In this document: positions 45,980 through 56,650 of the stretch, piece by piece
Layout of the letters: each line of letters begins with the position of its first letter
Numbering within the stretch: the stretch's first letter is position 1
Source: Solanum dulcamara
Taxonomy: Eukaryota > Streptophyta > Magnoliopsida > Solanales > Solanaceae
Reading direction: 5' to 3'
Length of the DNA stretch: 64,000 bases
NCBI RefSeq assembly: GCF_947179165.1
Contig: NC_077238.1
Span: 72,544,757 to 72,608,756, forward strand
Position numbers and translations under genes: made by a program
The notes under the pieces: model-generated
Databases searched by the model: none
Told to the model about the DNA's origin: nothing
Seen by the model: the letters and a program-made list of their open reading frames with translations, nothing else

Positions 45980-47390
45980 CACACTAGTTTGAAGACGACA
46001 AGTTAAGGACCATTCGAGACAAAGTATTGAGTGGTGAAGAAAAATCAGCCTCTCTTAATTCAGAAGGAGTTTTAAGGATTAATGGTCGCATTTGTGTGCC
46101 CAAAGTTGGTGAATGGGCACGTATGATATTGGATGAGGCTCATTGTTCCAAGTATTTGATTCACCCGGGAGTGGCAAATATTTTTCATGACTTGAAAAAC
46201 GATATTGGTGGTGTTGCATGAAGAGAGACATTATTGATTTTGTGGCTAAGTTTCTAAATTGTCAATAAGTAAAGTATGAGCATCAGAAACTAGGCGGTCC
46301 TATGCAAAAAATGTCCATTCTCGAGTGGAAATGAGAGCGTATCACTATGGACTTTGTATCTAGATTACTCATGGCATTGGGTAAGTATGACTCTGTTTGG
46401 TTGATTATGGATCAATTGACCAAATCAGCCCATTTCCTTCTGGTGAAGACTAACTATAATGCGAATCAGTTAGCTAGGATCTATCTTCGTGAGATTGTTA
46501 GGCTGCATGGGGTGCCTATCTTTATTATGTCAGATTGGGGTTCAGTGTTTACCTCTCACTTTTGGAAGGCATTACAACGTGATTTGGGTACCCGGCTAGA
46601 GATGAGTTCAACATTTCATCCCCAAACTGATGGTTAGTTCAAGCGGACTATTCAGGTGTTGGAGGATATGCTTATGGCCTGTGTGATTGATTTTGATGTC
46701 CAATGGGACCAATACTTTCCCTTAGCGGAGTTTGCCTATAATAATAGTTATCACTCCAATATTCAGATAGCACCATTTGAGGCATTGTATGGTCGTCGGT
46801 GCCGACCACCCATTGGATTGTTTGATTCTATTGTGTTTGATGCATTGGATACTGACTTACTCAGGGATAATATGGAGTGAGTACATTTTATTCAGGGTAG
46901 ATTATTGACAACTCATAGTCGTCAGAAGAGTTATGTTGATAGGAGGGTTTGTTCCTTAGAGTTCATGGTGGGTGATTGTGTGTAGTTTAAAATATCATCC
47001 ATGAAAGGTGTGATGAGGTTCGCGAAGAAGGACGATCTTAGTCCGAGGTTTGTTGGCCTATTTGAAATCCTGAGGAGAGTAGGTGGGTGGCGTATGAGTT
47101 GGTCTTACCCCCTAAATTGTCAACTGTCTATCCAGCGTTTCATATTTTCATGTTTCGCAAGTACATACCGGATGAGTCTTATATGATTTCTTATGATGCT
47201 GTAGAGTTGAGTTTAGATCTGACTTATGAGGAGGAGCCGAAACTATCCTAGATAGGAAGCTTCGTAGACTCAGGACCAAGGAGGTCGCTTTGGTCAAGGT
47301 GCAGTGGCAGCATCGGCCTGTTGAGGAGGCGACTTGAGAGTTAGAGACTGATATGCAGGCATGGTATCCTCAGCTTTTTTAGACCCTATG
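45980..47390 (+). pseudogene. Integrase and chromodomain (second internal copy)
   Basis: The zinc domain is at 46027-46221. The core is at 46347-46637, with MDFVSRLLMALGKYDSVWLI, then [19 protein letters not shown] carrying the second Asp, and FHPQTDG. 46656-46880 has [20 protein letters not shown] and [10 protein letters not shown]. The C-terminus is frameshifted. The chromodomain tail at about 47270-47385 reads VKVQWQHRPVEEAT, then YPQLF. Confidence 0.8.
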
Positions 47391-47443
47391 TACTTTATTT
47401 TATCTTATGTTCGAGGACGAACATCCTTTTTATTGGTGGATAT

Positions 47444-48693
47444 TGTAATGACCTTGAGGGTTATTTTTGGAAATTTATGTAATATTACCATTTTACCCCT
47501 ATTTTTAGTGCCCCCAATTGTTATTTGATCGGTTTGTATTGTTGGTTTTGTTAAAATATTAATAGGTTGTGAATTGTGTGAGTTTTTGAGTTTTCATAAG
47601 CTTTAAGTGTTAAAAAGTGATTTTCGGTACCAACCAAAGCTACGGATCTCAGAATGGGGTTCTGTCAGTTTCATCAGCTTCGGAATATGAAAATTGGTCT
47701 AGGAGAATTGTGAGAATCATATTTGGAGTTGAATATTACTTTCATGTCATATATGTTTTGATGTATTCATCCTCAATCATCATTTCATAAAACATGGAAA
47801 GTTGAGAAATATAGAAATCCTTTTTGAGAAAGAAAATGAAACACCTTTAAACCTTTGTAACTTGAGTCCCTAACCAAGGCAGCTTTACGGCAGGGTACTG
47901 AATACATTGTGATCCCTTGACCAGAGGAGGTGGAACGGATGATGAGATATTGTGATTGAGGTATATGGTCTGCGAGAACCCCATGGGTCTTGCTTGGTAA
48001 CACAGCTCGGTAGGTGTATACGACACGCTGTGAGATAGTCTTGATTCCACCATACCACCACATCATTGCATCCTCATATTGCATTGCATTGCATTGAAAT
48101 CTGTACTGCTTGAATTATCTGGTTAATTGTGATTAAGAGATGTTGTTATGGGATTAATTTATTTGCGCCATTATATATATAAATTGGTGACACCAATGCC
48201 GAAGTGGACTTTTCGGTATGCAGGTGGAAGCGTTCTTTAGTTTATTTCATAGGTTTGATTAATTTCTTATACTCAATCGGCTAAAATCTACTGAGTACAT
48301 GTGGATTGTACTCACCCCTACTTCTATGTCCCTTTTTGATGCAGATACTAGTCAGGGTACCTCATGTGGCTATAGATATTCTAGCGGATTGTGTATTCTC
48401 ATATTAGTGGTGAGGTTCCGGAATTCGTATTGTCACTAGTATATCTTTATTCATCAGCTTTTTGTATCATTGAGAGACTTATATTGTATCTTCAGATTCA
48501 AACCTTGTATTGGATTCTCTTTATATTTATGACATTAGATTTTGAAATAATTTCATTATTGTTCGTTTATTGTGTTTAATTGTGGCCTGACTTCCCTTTG
48601 AAAGTCTCGTATGGTTTTATTTTGTTTGGGCTTATACATCGGGATGAAATTTGGGATGTGTGTCATCATGACCTCGATTTTTGGATCGTGAGA
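47444..48693 (+). repeat. Right LTR, family B, internally deleted
   Basis: 1250 bp from TGTAATGACC to GGATCGTGAGA. Compared with 43208-45301 it lacks ~844 bp: the alignment breaks near 47733, at a GTTGAATATT-like junction, corresponding to about 43490-44337 in the longer copy. The terminal parts align well. Confidence 0.85.
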
Positions 48694-48960
48694 TATATAA
48701 TAGTTGGTACTTATTTTTTTGGTGCTAAATTACTTTACCATTATGGATAGGAATGAAATAAGAGCATATAAATTGTAAATTAGAACGGATGTTGATCAAG
48801 CTAAGGTGCAGTTGAAGATCGTGAAAGGAGAGATAGGAGAAGAAGATGTTGCTTTGGATTCAAACAAGATGGTGTAAAGAATTGTATATTGTAACAATTC
48901 TCAAAATTATAAAATGCAATCATATGTAATTTGATAATTATTTTGGAATCTTATAATTGA
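48694..48960 (+). other. CACTA interior remnant
   Basis: Short frame reading TDVDQAKVQLKIVKGEIGEE then DVALDSNKMV and a stop at about 48877. It could be the last exon of a CACTA-encoded protein because it lies just inside the right subterminal repeats. I cannot identify it further. Confidence 0.3.
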
Positions 48961-49723
48961 ATTTGTGGCTACATTATGTAACTTTTCAAACTAATAAAGC
49001 TTGTGAACCTTTAATTTGCAGTAATGAAATTATTGAAATCTATTTTAGAAATATTTTATTGCTACATTATAAAAATTCTTGTGAAAAATAATGCTTACGA
49101 AAGTATTCATCAATTTGTAGCAATAAACTTTTGTAGTTGTGGCTAAATCAATATATAATTATCAAAAATATGACAGTACATTTTCACTTTTCATATCAAA
49201 TTAAAAAATAAATTAGCTAATATTTATGTATTTTGTGGCAAAAGGAATGAATTCTTAGCCTCGTGAAAAAATATTCGTGGCAAATACTTTAATTTTATAG
49301 CTATAGAGTTTCTAATTCGTAGCTAAACAGAAATATTGTTAAGACAATCTAAAATATAAGATGTCACAAATTTTGAATTTTCATAGAAAATAAATAACGT
49401 CTTTTGCCATAATAAAATACATAGTGTCTACAATATAAATATTGCTATAGATTTTATTTTTTGTGGTGAAAGAGTAAAATTATCTGCTACAAGCATACAT
49501 TTCGTAGCAATTTTTTTTACTATCACAGCTACAACACAATTTTTTGGTAGCTATAAGTATTATCCCTTAGCCACGGACCATGTAATGTCTGTAGCTAACT
49601 ATTAGCCACGCTACATCTTGCTAAGAATGCTACAAAAAAATTATGGCTAAAGTGTTTAGCTACGGAAAATTTCATGTTTAGCTACAATGTGTTTTGTAGC
49701 TTTAAATGCATTTTCTTGTAGTG
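48960..49723. repeat. CACTA right subterminal and terminal repeats
   Basis: TAGCTAC, GTGGCTA and TAGCCACG motifs repeat in both orientations up to the terminal TTTTCTTGTAGTG. Confidence 0.85.
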
Positions 49724-49826
49724 ATACGTACAAAATACATCTTTAAAAAAACTTAGGGGCCCAATGCGCCCAAAAAATTGGGGCCCTAAGCGATTGTTTT
49801 AGTGGTCTTATGGTCGAGACAACCCT

Positions 49827-49950
49827 GCTTTGATCATACCAAGCTTAATAGCCATTTCAGTATTAATCTTTTTAATTTCATAAATAATTTCTTGCACTAG
49901 CATGATGTTCTCATAGAACTCCTATCGTTAACAAATGTAGACTGATTTTT
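49827..49950 (-). pseudogene. L1-type LINE reverse transcriptase, 5' part
   Basis: Read on the minus strand: RSS-ENIMLVQEIIYEIKK then MAIKLGMIKA, the RT segment just before the AYDRV motif of plant L1. It faces the L1 part at 31960-32532 across the MULE/CACTA insertion. About 70 residues between the two are missing. Confidence 0.65.
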
Positions 49951-50330
49951 TTTATTTTAATGACCTTTGAGGGGGTTAGGGGCTGAGCAACACCTACAGA
50001 CCTTAACATAAATAAAAACATCAACAAAATACAAGGAGGGAGACTCTCCCCTTACAATAGTAAGAAAAAAAATCCAAAAAACTAAACTAACCTATTCAAG
50101 GTCTAGCCTGATTATTGGAGATAAGAGAAGGGGGTATAAGGTCCAGCCTTACCCAAATAAGGGTTCTAAGTTAAACCTTCAATCTATCTCAATTCAAAAA
50201 TCAAACTTACCACTTACCAAACTCAATTTAATCAAAGTAGTGACTTTCTTTTCCTATTTAGACTTTGTTTTGATAGTTATTACACCTAGTATCTTTTTAA
50301 AGTTTATATATGTTATATATGTCTTGACAT
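49951..50330. other. Unassigned AT-rich sequence
   Basis: No domain or repeat boundary recognised. Confidence 0.35.
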
Positions 50331-51067
50331 GTTGTTAGGTTTTGGGTCTTTTTTTCTTTCAAAGTGGATAAATAAACGTCTAATTTGGATCAGTCCACTT
50401 TTGTTCATAATCCCAATAATTATGGTGCATAGGTAAGACATCTTTAGGTCTTATTTCAATATTCACGAGAGAGAGATCGGCAGCCATAAAAAGGGAGTAA
50501 AGTGAAAGAGTGCATATTTTCGCTCAAGCCCTAGCAGACATTTTCAAATAGTGATTCTCGCTTCGTTCCTTATTCGATTGAGTTGATCTTTGGACAACTT
50601 GTTCCTCTCAACTTAATAGTTGATTGGGAACTGAGAGATGTGGATTTGGAGTCATGTATTTCCATATTTTAGCTCGTGAATAATAGCTGTATTTTAGCGA
50701 TTTTACTCATTTTACTTCTCTAGTTTTTGATGCTATCTTGTAGTTATTGTTACTCATTGTTTGGCACTTTTTTGATGTCCATATTGGAGAACATTTTGTA
50801 ACTCTTATTTATTATAGTGGAGTTTTGGTCTTGTGATTTTTATTCTTCACACCAAAGAAGTTTTCCATGTAAATTTGATGTCCCGAGTTGTTGATTTATT
50901 CTTGCTTTGTCTTGTTTGCTTTGGTTGATATACTTGTTGTTCAAATAGTGTTTGTTCTTGAATTTGTTTGTCTCCTCTTAGTTCAAATAGAAAAAAAAAG
51001 CTTAGACTTGGGTATACTTCAGTTATTGTCATGTCGTGCACCTTTGTTAGTGCTTGTCTTTTTCAAT
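50330..51067 (+). repeat. Probable 5' LTR of second Tnt1-like copia
   Basis: The right end TTTTTCAATA (from CAACA) is set by the primer site AAGTGGTATTAGATCC at 51068-51083, matching the other Tnt1-like element's CAACA/AACTGATATCAGATC junction. A left end near 50330 (TGTTAGGTTTTGGG) is tentative. Confidence 0.5.
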
Positions 51068-51114
51068 AAAGTGGTATTAGATCCTTGGTTGTTGTTGATT
51101 CTCTATTTGAATTA

Positions 51115-51186
51115 TGGAGTCAAATATGAGCAAGATGGTGTTTTGAATGGTAGTAACTATCATATTTGAAAAGACAAGATGAAAGA
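51115..51186 (+). pseudogene. Start of copia gag
   Basis: MESNMSKMVF, stop, NGSNYHI, stop, KDKMKE: the opening of Tnt1-type gag (NGSNYHLWKxKM pattern). The sequence stops at about 51186 where minus-strand gypsy begins. The same kind of copia reappears in RT at 63548. Confidence 0.7.
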
Positions 51187-52281
51187 GAATCAGACCATTG
51201 AAACTTAATCTTCTTCTGAGTCAACTTAGTCAATGGCGACGATGTGGAAGAGAATTCCTTAACAAACCTTCTGTAGTAACCAGCCAAACTCAAAAAACTC
51301 CTTATATCTATTGGAGACGTGGGTCTAGACCAGTTATTAATGGCTTCAATTTTTTGCAAATCCACTCGAATACCATCACAAAAAATAATATGGCCTAAGA
51401 ATGCCATTGATGCAAGCCAAAACTCACATTTTGAAAAATTGCATATAACCCTTTTTCTTTGAGAGTTTGGAGAATAATTCTGAGATGGTTAGCATGCTCC
51501 TCTTAACTTCTTGAATAGAACAGGAGGTTGTCGATAAATACGATAACAAACATGTCTAAGTACTGCTTGAACAATATATTCATGAGGTTCATAACTACTG
51601 CAGGAGCGTTAGTCAAAAATCGAAGGACATAACTAGGAACTCATAGTGACCATACATGGTCCTGAAAGTTGTCTTTGGAATGTCACTTTCTCTCACCTTC
51701 AATTGATAATAGCCTGATCTGAAGTCTATCTTGGAGAAACCCTGAAATTGGTCTAAACTAGCACCCTGAAGTTGTTCTAAAATATCGTCGATTCTCGGAA
51801 GAGGATACTTATTCTTTATAGTAACCTTGTTCAATTAACGATAATCAATGCACATTTTCAAGGACTCATCCTTATTTTGAACGAATAAGACAGGAGCGCT
51901 CTAAGATGAGATACCCAGCCTAATGAACCTCTTATCTACAAAGTCCTTCAACTTCTTTTTCAATTCTTTTAACTCTGTGGGAACCATTCTATATGGAGGA
52001 ATAGAAATAGACTGAGTATCGGGAAGAACATATATTCTGAAGCCTATCTCTTTATTAGGAGTGACTCTATGCAAATCTTTAGGAAACTTATTTACTACAA
52101 GAACTGACTGAAGGGATGGTGTCTCTATATTGTCATCTCTAACTCGAACAATATGGTAAATACACCCTTTAGAAACTAACTTTCTGTCCTTAAGGTATGA
52201 AATGAATTGATCCTTAGGCAAGTCTGGACTACCCCTCCACTCAATAACTGGCTCATTCAAAACTGAAACTTGACTACCCAT
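51187..52281 (-). pseudogene. Reverse transcriptase of element C, truncated
   Basis: 52281-51901 is the linker and fingers (VLNEPVIEWRGSPDLPKDQF, PDTQSISIPPYRMVPTELKE). 51834-51613 has [20 protein letters not shown], where a six-residue insertion (DQFQGF region) interrupts the usual QGAS-FSKIDL, then [11 protein letters not shown]. The catalytic box reads [10 protein letters not shown] at about 51545-51520: the second Asp is now Asn. 51407-51210 is the connection (FLGHIIFCDGIRVD, SFLSLAGYYRRF), cut after FQWSD. Confidence 0.85.
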
Positions 52282-52289
52282 GTTCTACA

Positions 52290-52625
52290 ATCAACTAAGA
52301 CATAGTATAAAGTCAGTCCATGCCAAGAATGACATCAAAGTCAATTATTTCTAACTCAACTAAGTTTACAGAAATATCTTTATAATAGAGGGAGAATGTA
52401 CAATCACGGTAGACTCTCTTAGCTAAAATAGACTCACCAACAAGAGTAGAAACACTGAATGATTCTTAGAGTCATTTAGAAAGAATTCCAAATTTAATGG
52501 CTACATACGGAGTCACAAAAGACAAAGTAGCACCTCGATCAAGTAATGCATATATGTCAAGACAAAAGACTAGAATCATATCAGTGACAACATCTAGTGA
52601 GTTCTCTTGGTCATGTTAATTAGCC
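52290..52625 (-). pseudogene. Aspartic protease of element C
   Basis: The active site reads ALLDRGATLSFVTPYVA near 52550-52500: Asp and Gly kept, the middle residue Arg unusual. The C-terminal motif LVELEIIDFDVILGMD is near 52365-52320. Several stops. Confidence 0.7.
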
Positions 52626-53884
52626 ATAGCATACAGACAATATAGTCTGTCTGTTCCTAAAGTAGCACCTCTCTGATTACCTCTGTTTGGTGATGTTGTC
52701 GAAGAAGACTGGTCTCTGTTGCCCCCATTACTCTGCTTATCTAACGAATAATCTCTTATGAAGTTACCCATCTGGCCACACTTATAACAATCATTAGTGC
52801 CATCACGATATTCTCCCAAGTAAAGTCTACCACACTTACTATAAGGCGGTCTGCGTGAAGAACTCTGGAACATACATTCTTAGGATTGAGAGCCTTGAGC
52901 TTTGAAATTCTAGTTACTTTGAGACCGCTGATCATTCCTATTATTAGTTGTAGGTGCACTCACTGTAGATGGTGCATGACTAGAAGACCTTCTCTGAAAA
53001 AAGGAACGATTACCATTACCACCCTTCTTATGGTTGCCTTTATTACCTGAGGACTTAGCTTTCTTTCTTTGTTGCTCCTCTGTGTCCTTCTTTTTATTCT
53101 CCTAAACTTGTTAGGCATACACCATGATTCTAGAGGTGTCCATATCTGAGATCAACAAGGTTGCCGACACTCCTTCTTCACATGTCTGCCTAAGCCTGAA
53201 ACAAACTTTCTCATCATGTCGCTCACATTGGGAATTATTTCTAGAGCATACCTAGACAACTGAATGAATTTGAGGCTATTCTCTTTGACATTCATCCCCT
53301 CCTGCTTCAGATTCACAAACTTCTCTACCTTTGCCTCCTTTGGCTCTCATGGAAAGAAATGGTTTAGGAATGCGGTCTCAAACTCATCCCAGACTGTAAG
53401 CTCAACATCCTCACCTTTACTTTCCTTCCACTGATTGTATCAGACATTGACAACATCTTTCAGGTGGCAGGAGACAAGTTCAACTCCCTCTATCTTTGGG
53501 GCATGCATTACTTTCAGGATCTTCCACATATCATCGATAAAATTTAGAGGATCTTCCTCAACCTTAAACCCAGTGAAGACTGGTGGGTATATCCTCAGGA
53601 AATCTCTAATTTGGTTTCAGCAGATGGATCTTGATAACTAGAGCTGGGCACTAGAGTATTCTGACGACCAGACTGTGCGGCCATCAACGGAATGAGCATA
53701 AAGATGGCTCCTCTAAATTCAACCTCAAAAGTCATTGTGGGTTGAGTACTCTGTGGAACTTTCTGAGCCCCATCCTCTACCTCATTCTCAGCTGCTTGGC
53801 TCGATTTTGGGTCTGCATTCCTGATGGTTGCGGAATCTCATTTTTAGCAATATTTCTCTGATTCAAGGTTCTTTTAGAAGGCAT
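52616..53884 (-). pseudogene. gag of element C
   Basis: Starts MPSKRTLNQRNIAKNE at 53884. The capsid region is frameshifted (RFPEDIPTSLH, then the WDEFETAFLNHFFP-like antisense of 53345-53385). The knuckle reads CYKCGQMGNFIRDY at about 52793-52752, with His and the last Cys lost. The C-terminus is Ser/Gly/Asn-rich before the protease. Confidence 0.75.
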
Positions 53885-53931
53885 GTCTGAAATCGTGCAA
53901 CACATGAATTAGAAGGGGATTCATTGAGTTA

Positions 53932-56479
53932 GGTGTTGTTTGGCTCCAAGTTACCAAATATTCTTGGGAAGTTATTCTTGGGAGAAATTTTGGTGAAGTT
54001 TCATCATGCATTTGGCTGCAAACTTTCTCAAGTTTTGGTGAAATTTCAAAAACTATTATTTTGTACCTGTAAGTTCTAAAAATTATTAGAAATACCCATA
54101 AGTTTTTGTTATCATTTTATAATGAACATGTTCCATTAAAAAAATCTTATAACATAATTGATAACAATCAACAACAACAAAATAACAATATAGGCAAGAG
54201 AAATACATTAATCGAATTAAAAATAAATTATTATTTTTCTCAATTTTTCACTCAAACTATTTATTTTTGGAGGAGGTAATAACAAACTATTCTTTTATAA
54301 AATCTTCTCACATTCTATGAACAATCTCTTCCCGGCAAGTTTTTATTTCTAAATCAGATGATCGAGAAGACGAAGCAATATTGTTACTCTTAGTCTATTG
54401 TTCATCATGTTCACCAACGATCATATCATCACTTTCATATTAAGTGAATATTCCATCACTACTTTGATTTTCATGCAAAGAATTATGTAATACAGCACAA
54501 GCAAACTATTTTCACCTGCATCTCTAAGTCATAGTTATTCATGTCTTGTCGTAGTATTTTGAAATTTACTTTTTCACGTACCAAATATTCTTTCAATTAC
54601 ATTACGCAAAAAGGCATGTCTATAGTTAAACTGCTCTTTGCCATTTTTAGGCTCTCATTCGCTTCCCCTGTAGTCTTGCAAATGATATCGCACTCCTTTA
54701 CATGGAGCTAGAAAATCTTTTGTGTTTCTAAGACCAGCGTCAACAACGTAATATTTTTCTACAAAAATTCAAAAAATGTAATTCAGACCATACTTATGCT
54801 TCTTCTTGATTTCTTCATTTCTAAAATACTATCAAAAATGAAATTACTAATTTACATACCATGTGGTGGAAAAGGAAAGTTAGCCAATGAGTCAAGAATT
54901 GCATTCTCAAGAACTTTACTATCATGGGCAGTACCCTCTCAATCTGCTGCAACAAAGGTGAACCTCAAGTCAAAATCACATGCACATAAGACATTTTGTG
55001 AAGTATTTCCTTTACGGTTACGATATGTCTGTTGCCTATTTCTTGGGACCTCCCCTTGAATACATGTTCCATCAATTGCGCCAATGCAGTCCTATAAAAA
55101 GGAAAATACAAATATCATCAATTGTAAAGGAGCCTCATAAAAGAATATAACTTATAATTATTTTTAGAAATTAGTTGATTAAATGTTCGAAAAGTAATTT
55201 TACCTTAAACCAAGGTCAAAAACGATTTTTGTGTCGAATATTTGGATGTACACCATTCATATTTTTTGAATAAACATATGTTGGCATCAATTGACAAAGT
55301 GCCACAACAACTCTTCTAACATGTCGATTTATTGTCTCGAGCGAATGTTGAAAACATTCACTTGCTGATCGTTGACTATCATTACGTGCAACGACAGTAA
55401 GGGAAATTTATTTTCAACTTCTGTAAATCGTGGACCACTGATGGCATAATCTTTAAATCCGGATTTTCTCAAATCATCGTGCAGGATATTTATGAGAATT
55501 GACGTTTCTTCATCCGTCCATTTATCAGCAGCTGAACAACGTGCTTTATTCACTCTTTTACGTTTTTACAATATAATATCAATAGAATAACATGCAAAAA
55601 TAAAAGAGGTACGAGTACAATTTGAAGTAAAGCTCAAAACATTAGTTGCACCTATCAAATAATAAAATAAAATATCAATAACTAATAACTACCCATAGTT
55701 TCATTTAACAGATACTTAATGATCAAGGAATTTTTTTTTATCATTCATAATTTTAAAAGCACAGACAAAAGAAAAGATTCATACAAATTAAATCAAGTGA
55801 GATTAATATGAAACATATATAATTTTTTTACAAATTACCTTCAACTATGTGAAACACACAGAGAATCTCCCCACAGTTTCACTAGCTCTTCAACTAGAAA
55901 TATTTGGACGAAAATGCTTTATTTGTATGCTTTGTATCTGTACTTTCTTTATATACATAGGTTTGTTTTAAATGTGGTTGTTGGCATGTTTTATATAGGT
56001 AGAAAGGTTTATATAAATGTGATTGTTCGCTCGTTTCATTTAATAGAAATGTGGTTGTTGGAATATAGGTAGAAAGGTTTATATAAATGTTTATTTATTA
56101 GATACAGAAGTTTCATTTAATGGAAATATGGTTGTTGGCTCATTGAGAGAAGTTTAATTAAAAGGGGTCGATGGATATTTTTATAGATAAGTTTTATTTA
56201 AGAGAGATTAATGATATTGGTTGATCATATTAATAGAGTAAGTTGGTAGATAAATATTTAGTTGGAATCAATAAATGATTGGTGTTTTAATAAAATATAA
56301 AAAATTGGGGTTATTTTTAATTTTTAAAAGTTTCCAAGTTCTAGTTTTTTTTTAGAACTTGGGAACTTGGGGATTTTGCCAAATATATTTGCCAAGTAAT
56401 GGCAAATTGTATGGAAAAACACAAGTCCTCAAATATTTTTCAAGTTTTCCCCAAAAACTACTTGGGGCCAAATGCTCAC
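53932..56479 (-). mobile_element. PIF/Harbinger transposon inserted in the leader of element C
   Basis: Terminal inverted repeats GGTGTTGTTTGGCTCCAAG and (reverse complement of right end) GTGAGCATTTGGCCCCAAG share TTTGGCYCCAAG. The 3-bp TTA duplication is perfect (53929-53931, 56480-56482). It encodes a decayed transposase and a Myb/SANT-like segment on the minus strand, both characteristic of the superfamily. Removing it restores a 218-nt LTR-to-gag leader. Confidence 0.88.
54520..55560 (-). pseudogene. PIF/Harbinger transposase (DDE_Tnp_4) with Myb-like N-terminal remnant
   Basis: 55560-55400 reads KWTDEETSILINILHDD, a Myb/SANT-like helix set, then frameshifts into SASECFQHSLETINRHVRRV and VYSKNMNGVHPNI. 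A GT-AG intron (about 55206-55093) follows FK, and the second exon starts DCIGAIDGTCIQ, with the first catalytic Asp. TAHDSKVLENAI (about 54930-54895) carries the second Asp and RNVIERIFGT (about 54605-54575) the third, Glu. One Trp-to-stop lies before EGTAHDS. The DDE triad is visible but the frame is broken. Confidence 0.8.
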
Positions 56480-56632
56480 TTAAACTCTATAGCACGAAAT
56501 GGAGTATGAAAGAAGGGAAATAGTTCCTAAAAAGTCTTGTAGCCTCCCCATTATAGATGTGGCGCGCTTCACACCGATAAGGAGGACTCTACTAGACTCA
56601 GATTCATAGATAGCCTATGACTATCAAACTCT

Positions 56633-56650
56633 GTGTTTTGATATCAAATT
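56633..56650 (-). other. Primer-binding site of element C
   Basis: On the minus strand, AATTTGATATCAAAACA follows the LTR end GGCATGACA, a decayed form of TGGTATCAGAGC. Minus-strand leader continues 56632-56480. Confidence 0.65.

Larger units (their letters stand above)
33111..49723. mobile_element. CACTA (En/Spm) DNA transposon, expanded by nested insertions
   Basis: The left end is CACTACAACAAAATATATTT; the right end, reverse-complemented, is CACTACAAGAAAATGCATTT. The 3-bp ATA duplication is perfect (33108-33110, 49724-49726). Subterminal regions (33111-33570 and about 48960-49723) are full of short direct and inverted TAGCTAC / TAGCCAC / CGTGGC motifs, the transposase-binding arrangement of this superfamily. 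Own interior is limited to about 33560-33600 and 48694-48960; no full transposase remains. Confidence 0.9.
32533..49826. mobile_element. MULE-like DNA element hosting the CACTA nest
   Basis: Its ends interrupt a LINE and are flanked by a perfect 9-bp duplication, the length typical of Mutator-like elements. Terminal sequences are imperfectly inverted: AAAGCCGTCTCAAGC at the left against AGGGTTGTCTCGACC (reverse complement of the right end). The only own sequence left is 32533-33110 and 49724-49826, with no transposase, so it was a short non-autonomous element of about 0.7 kb before the CACTA inserted. The classification is inference. Confidence 0.5.
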
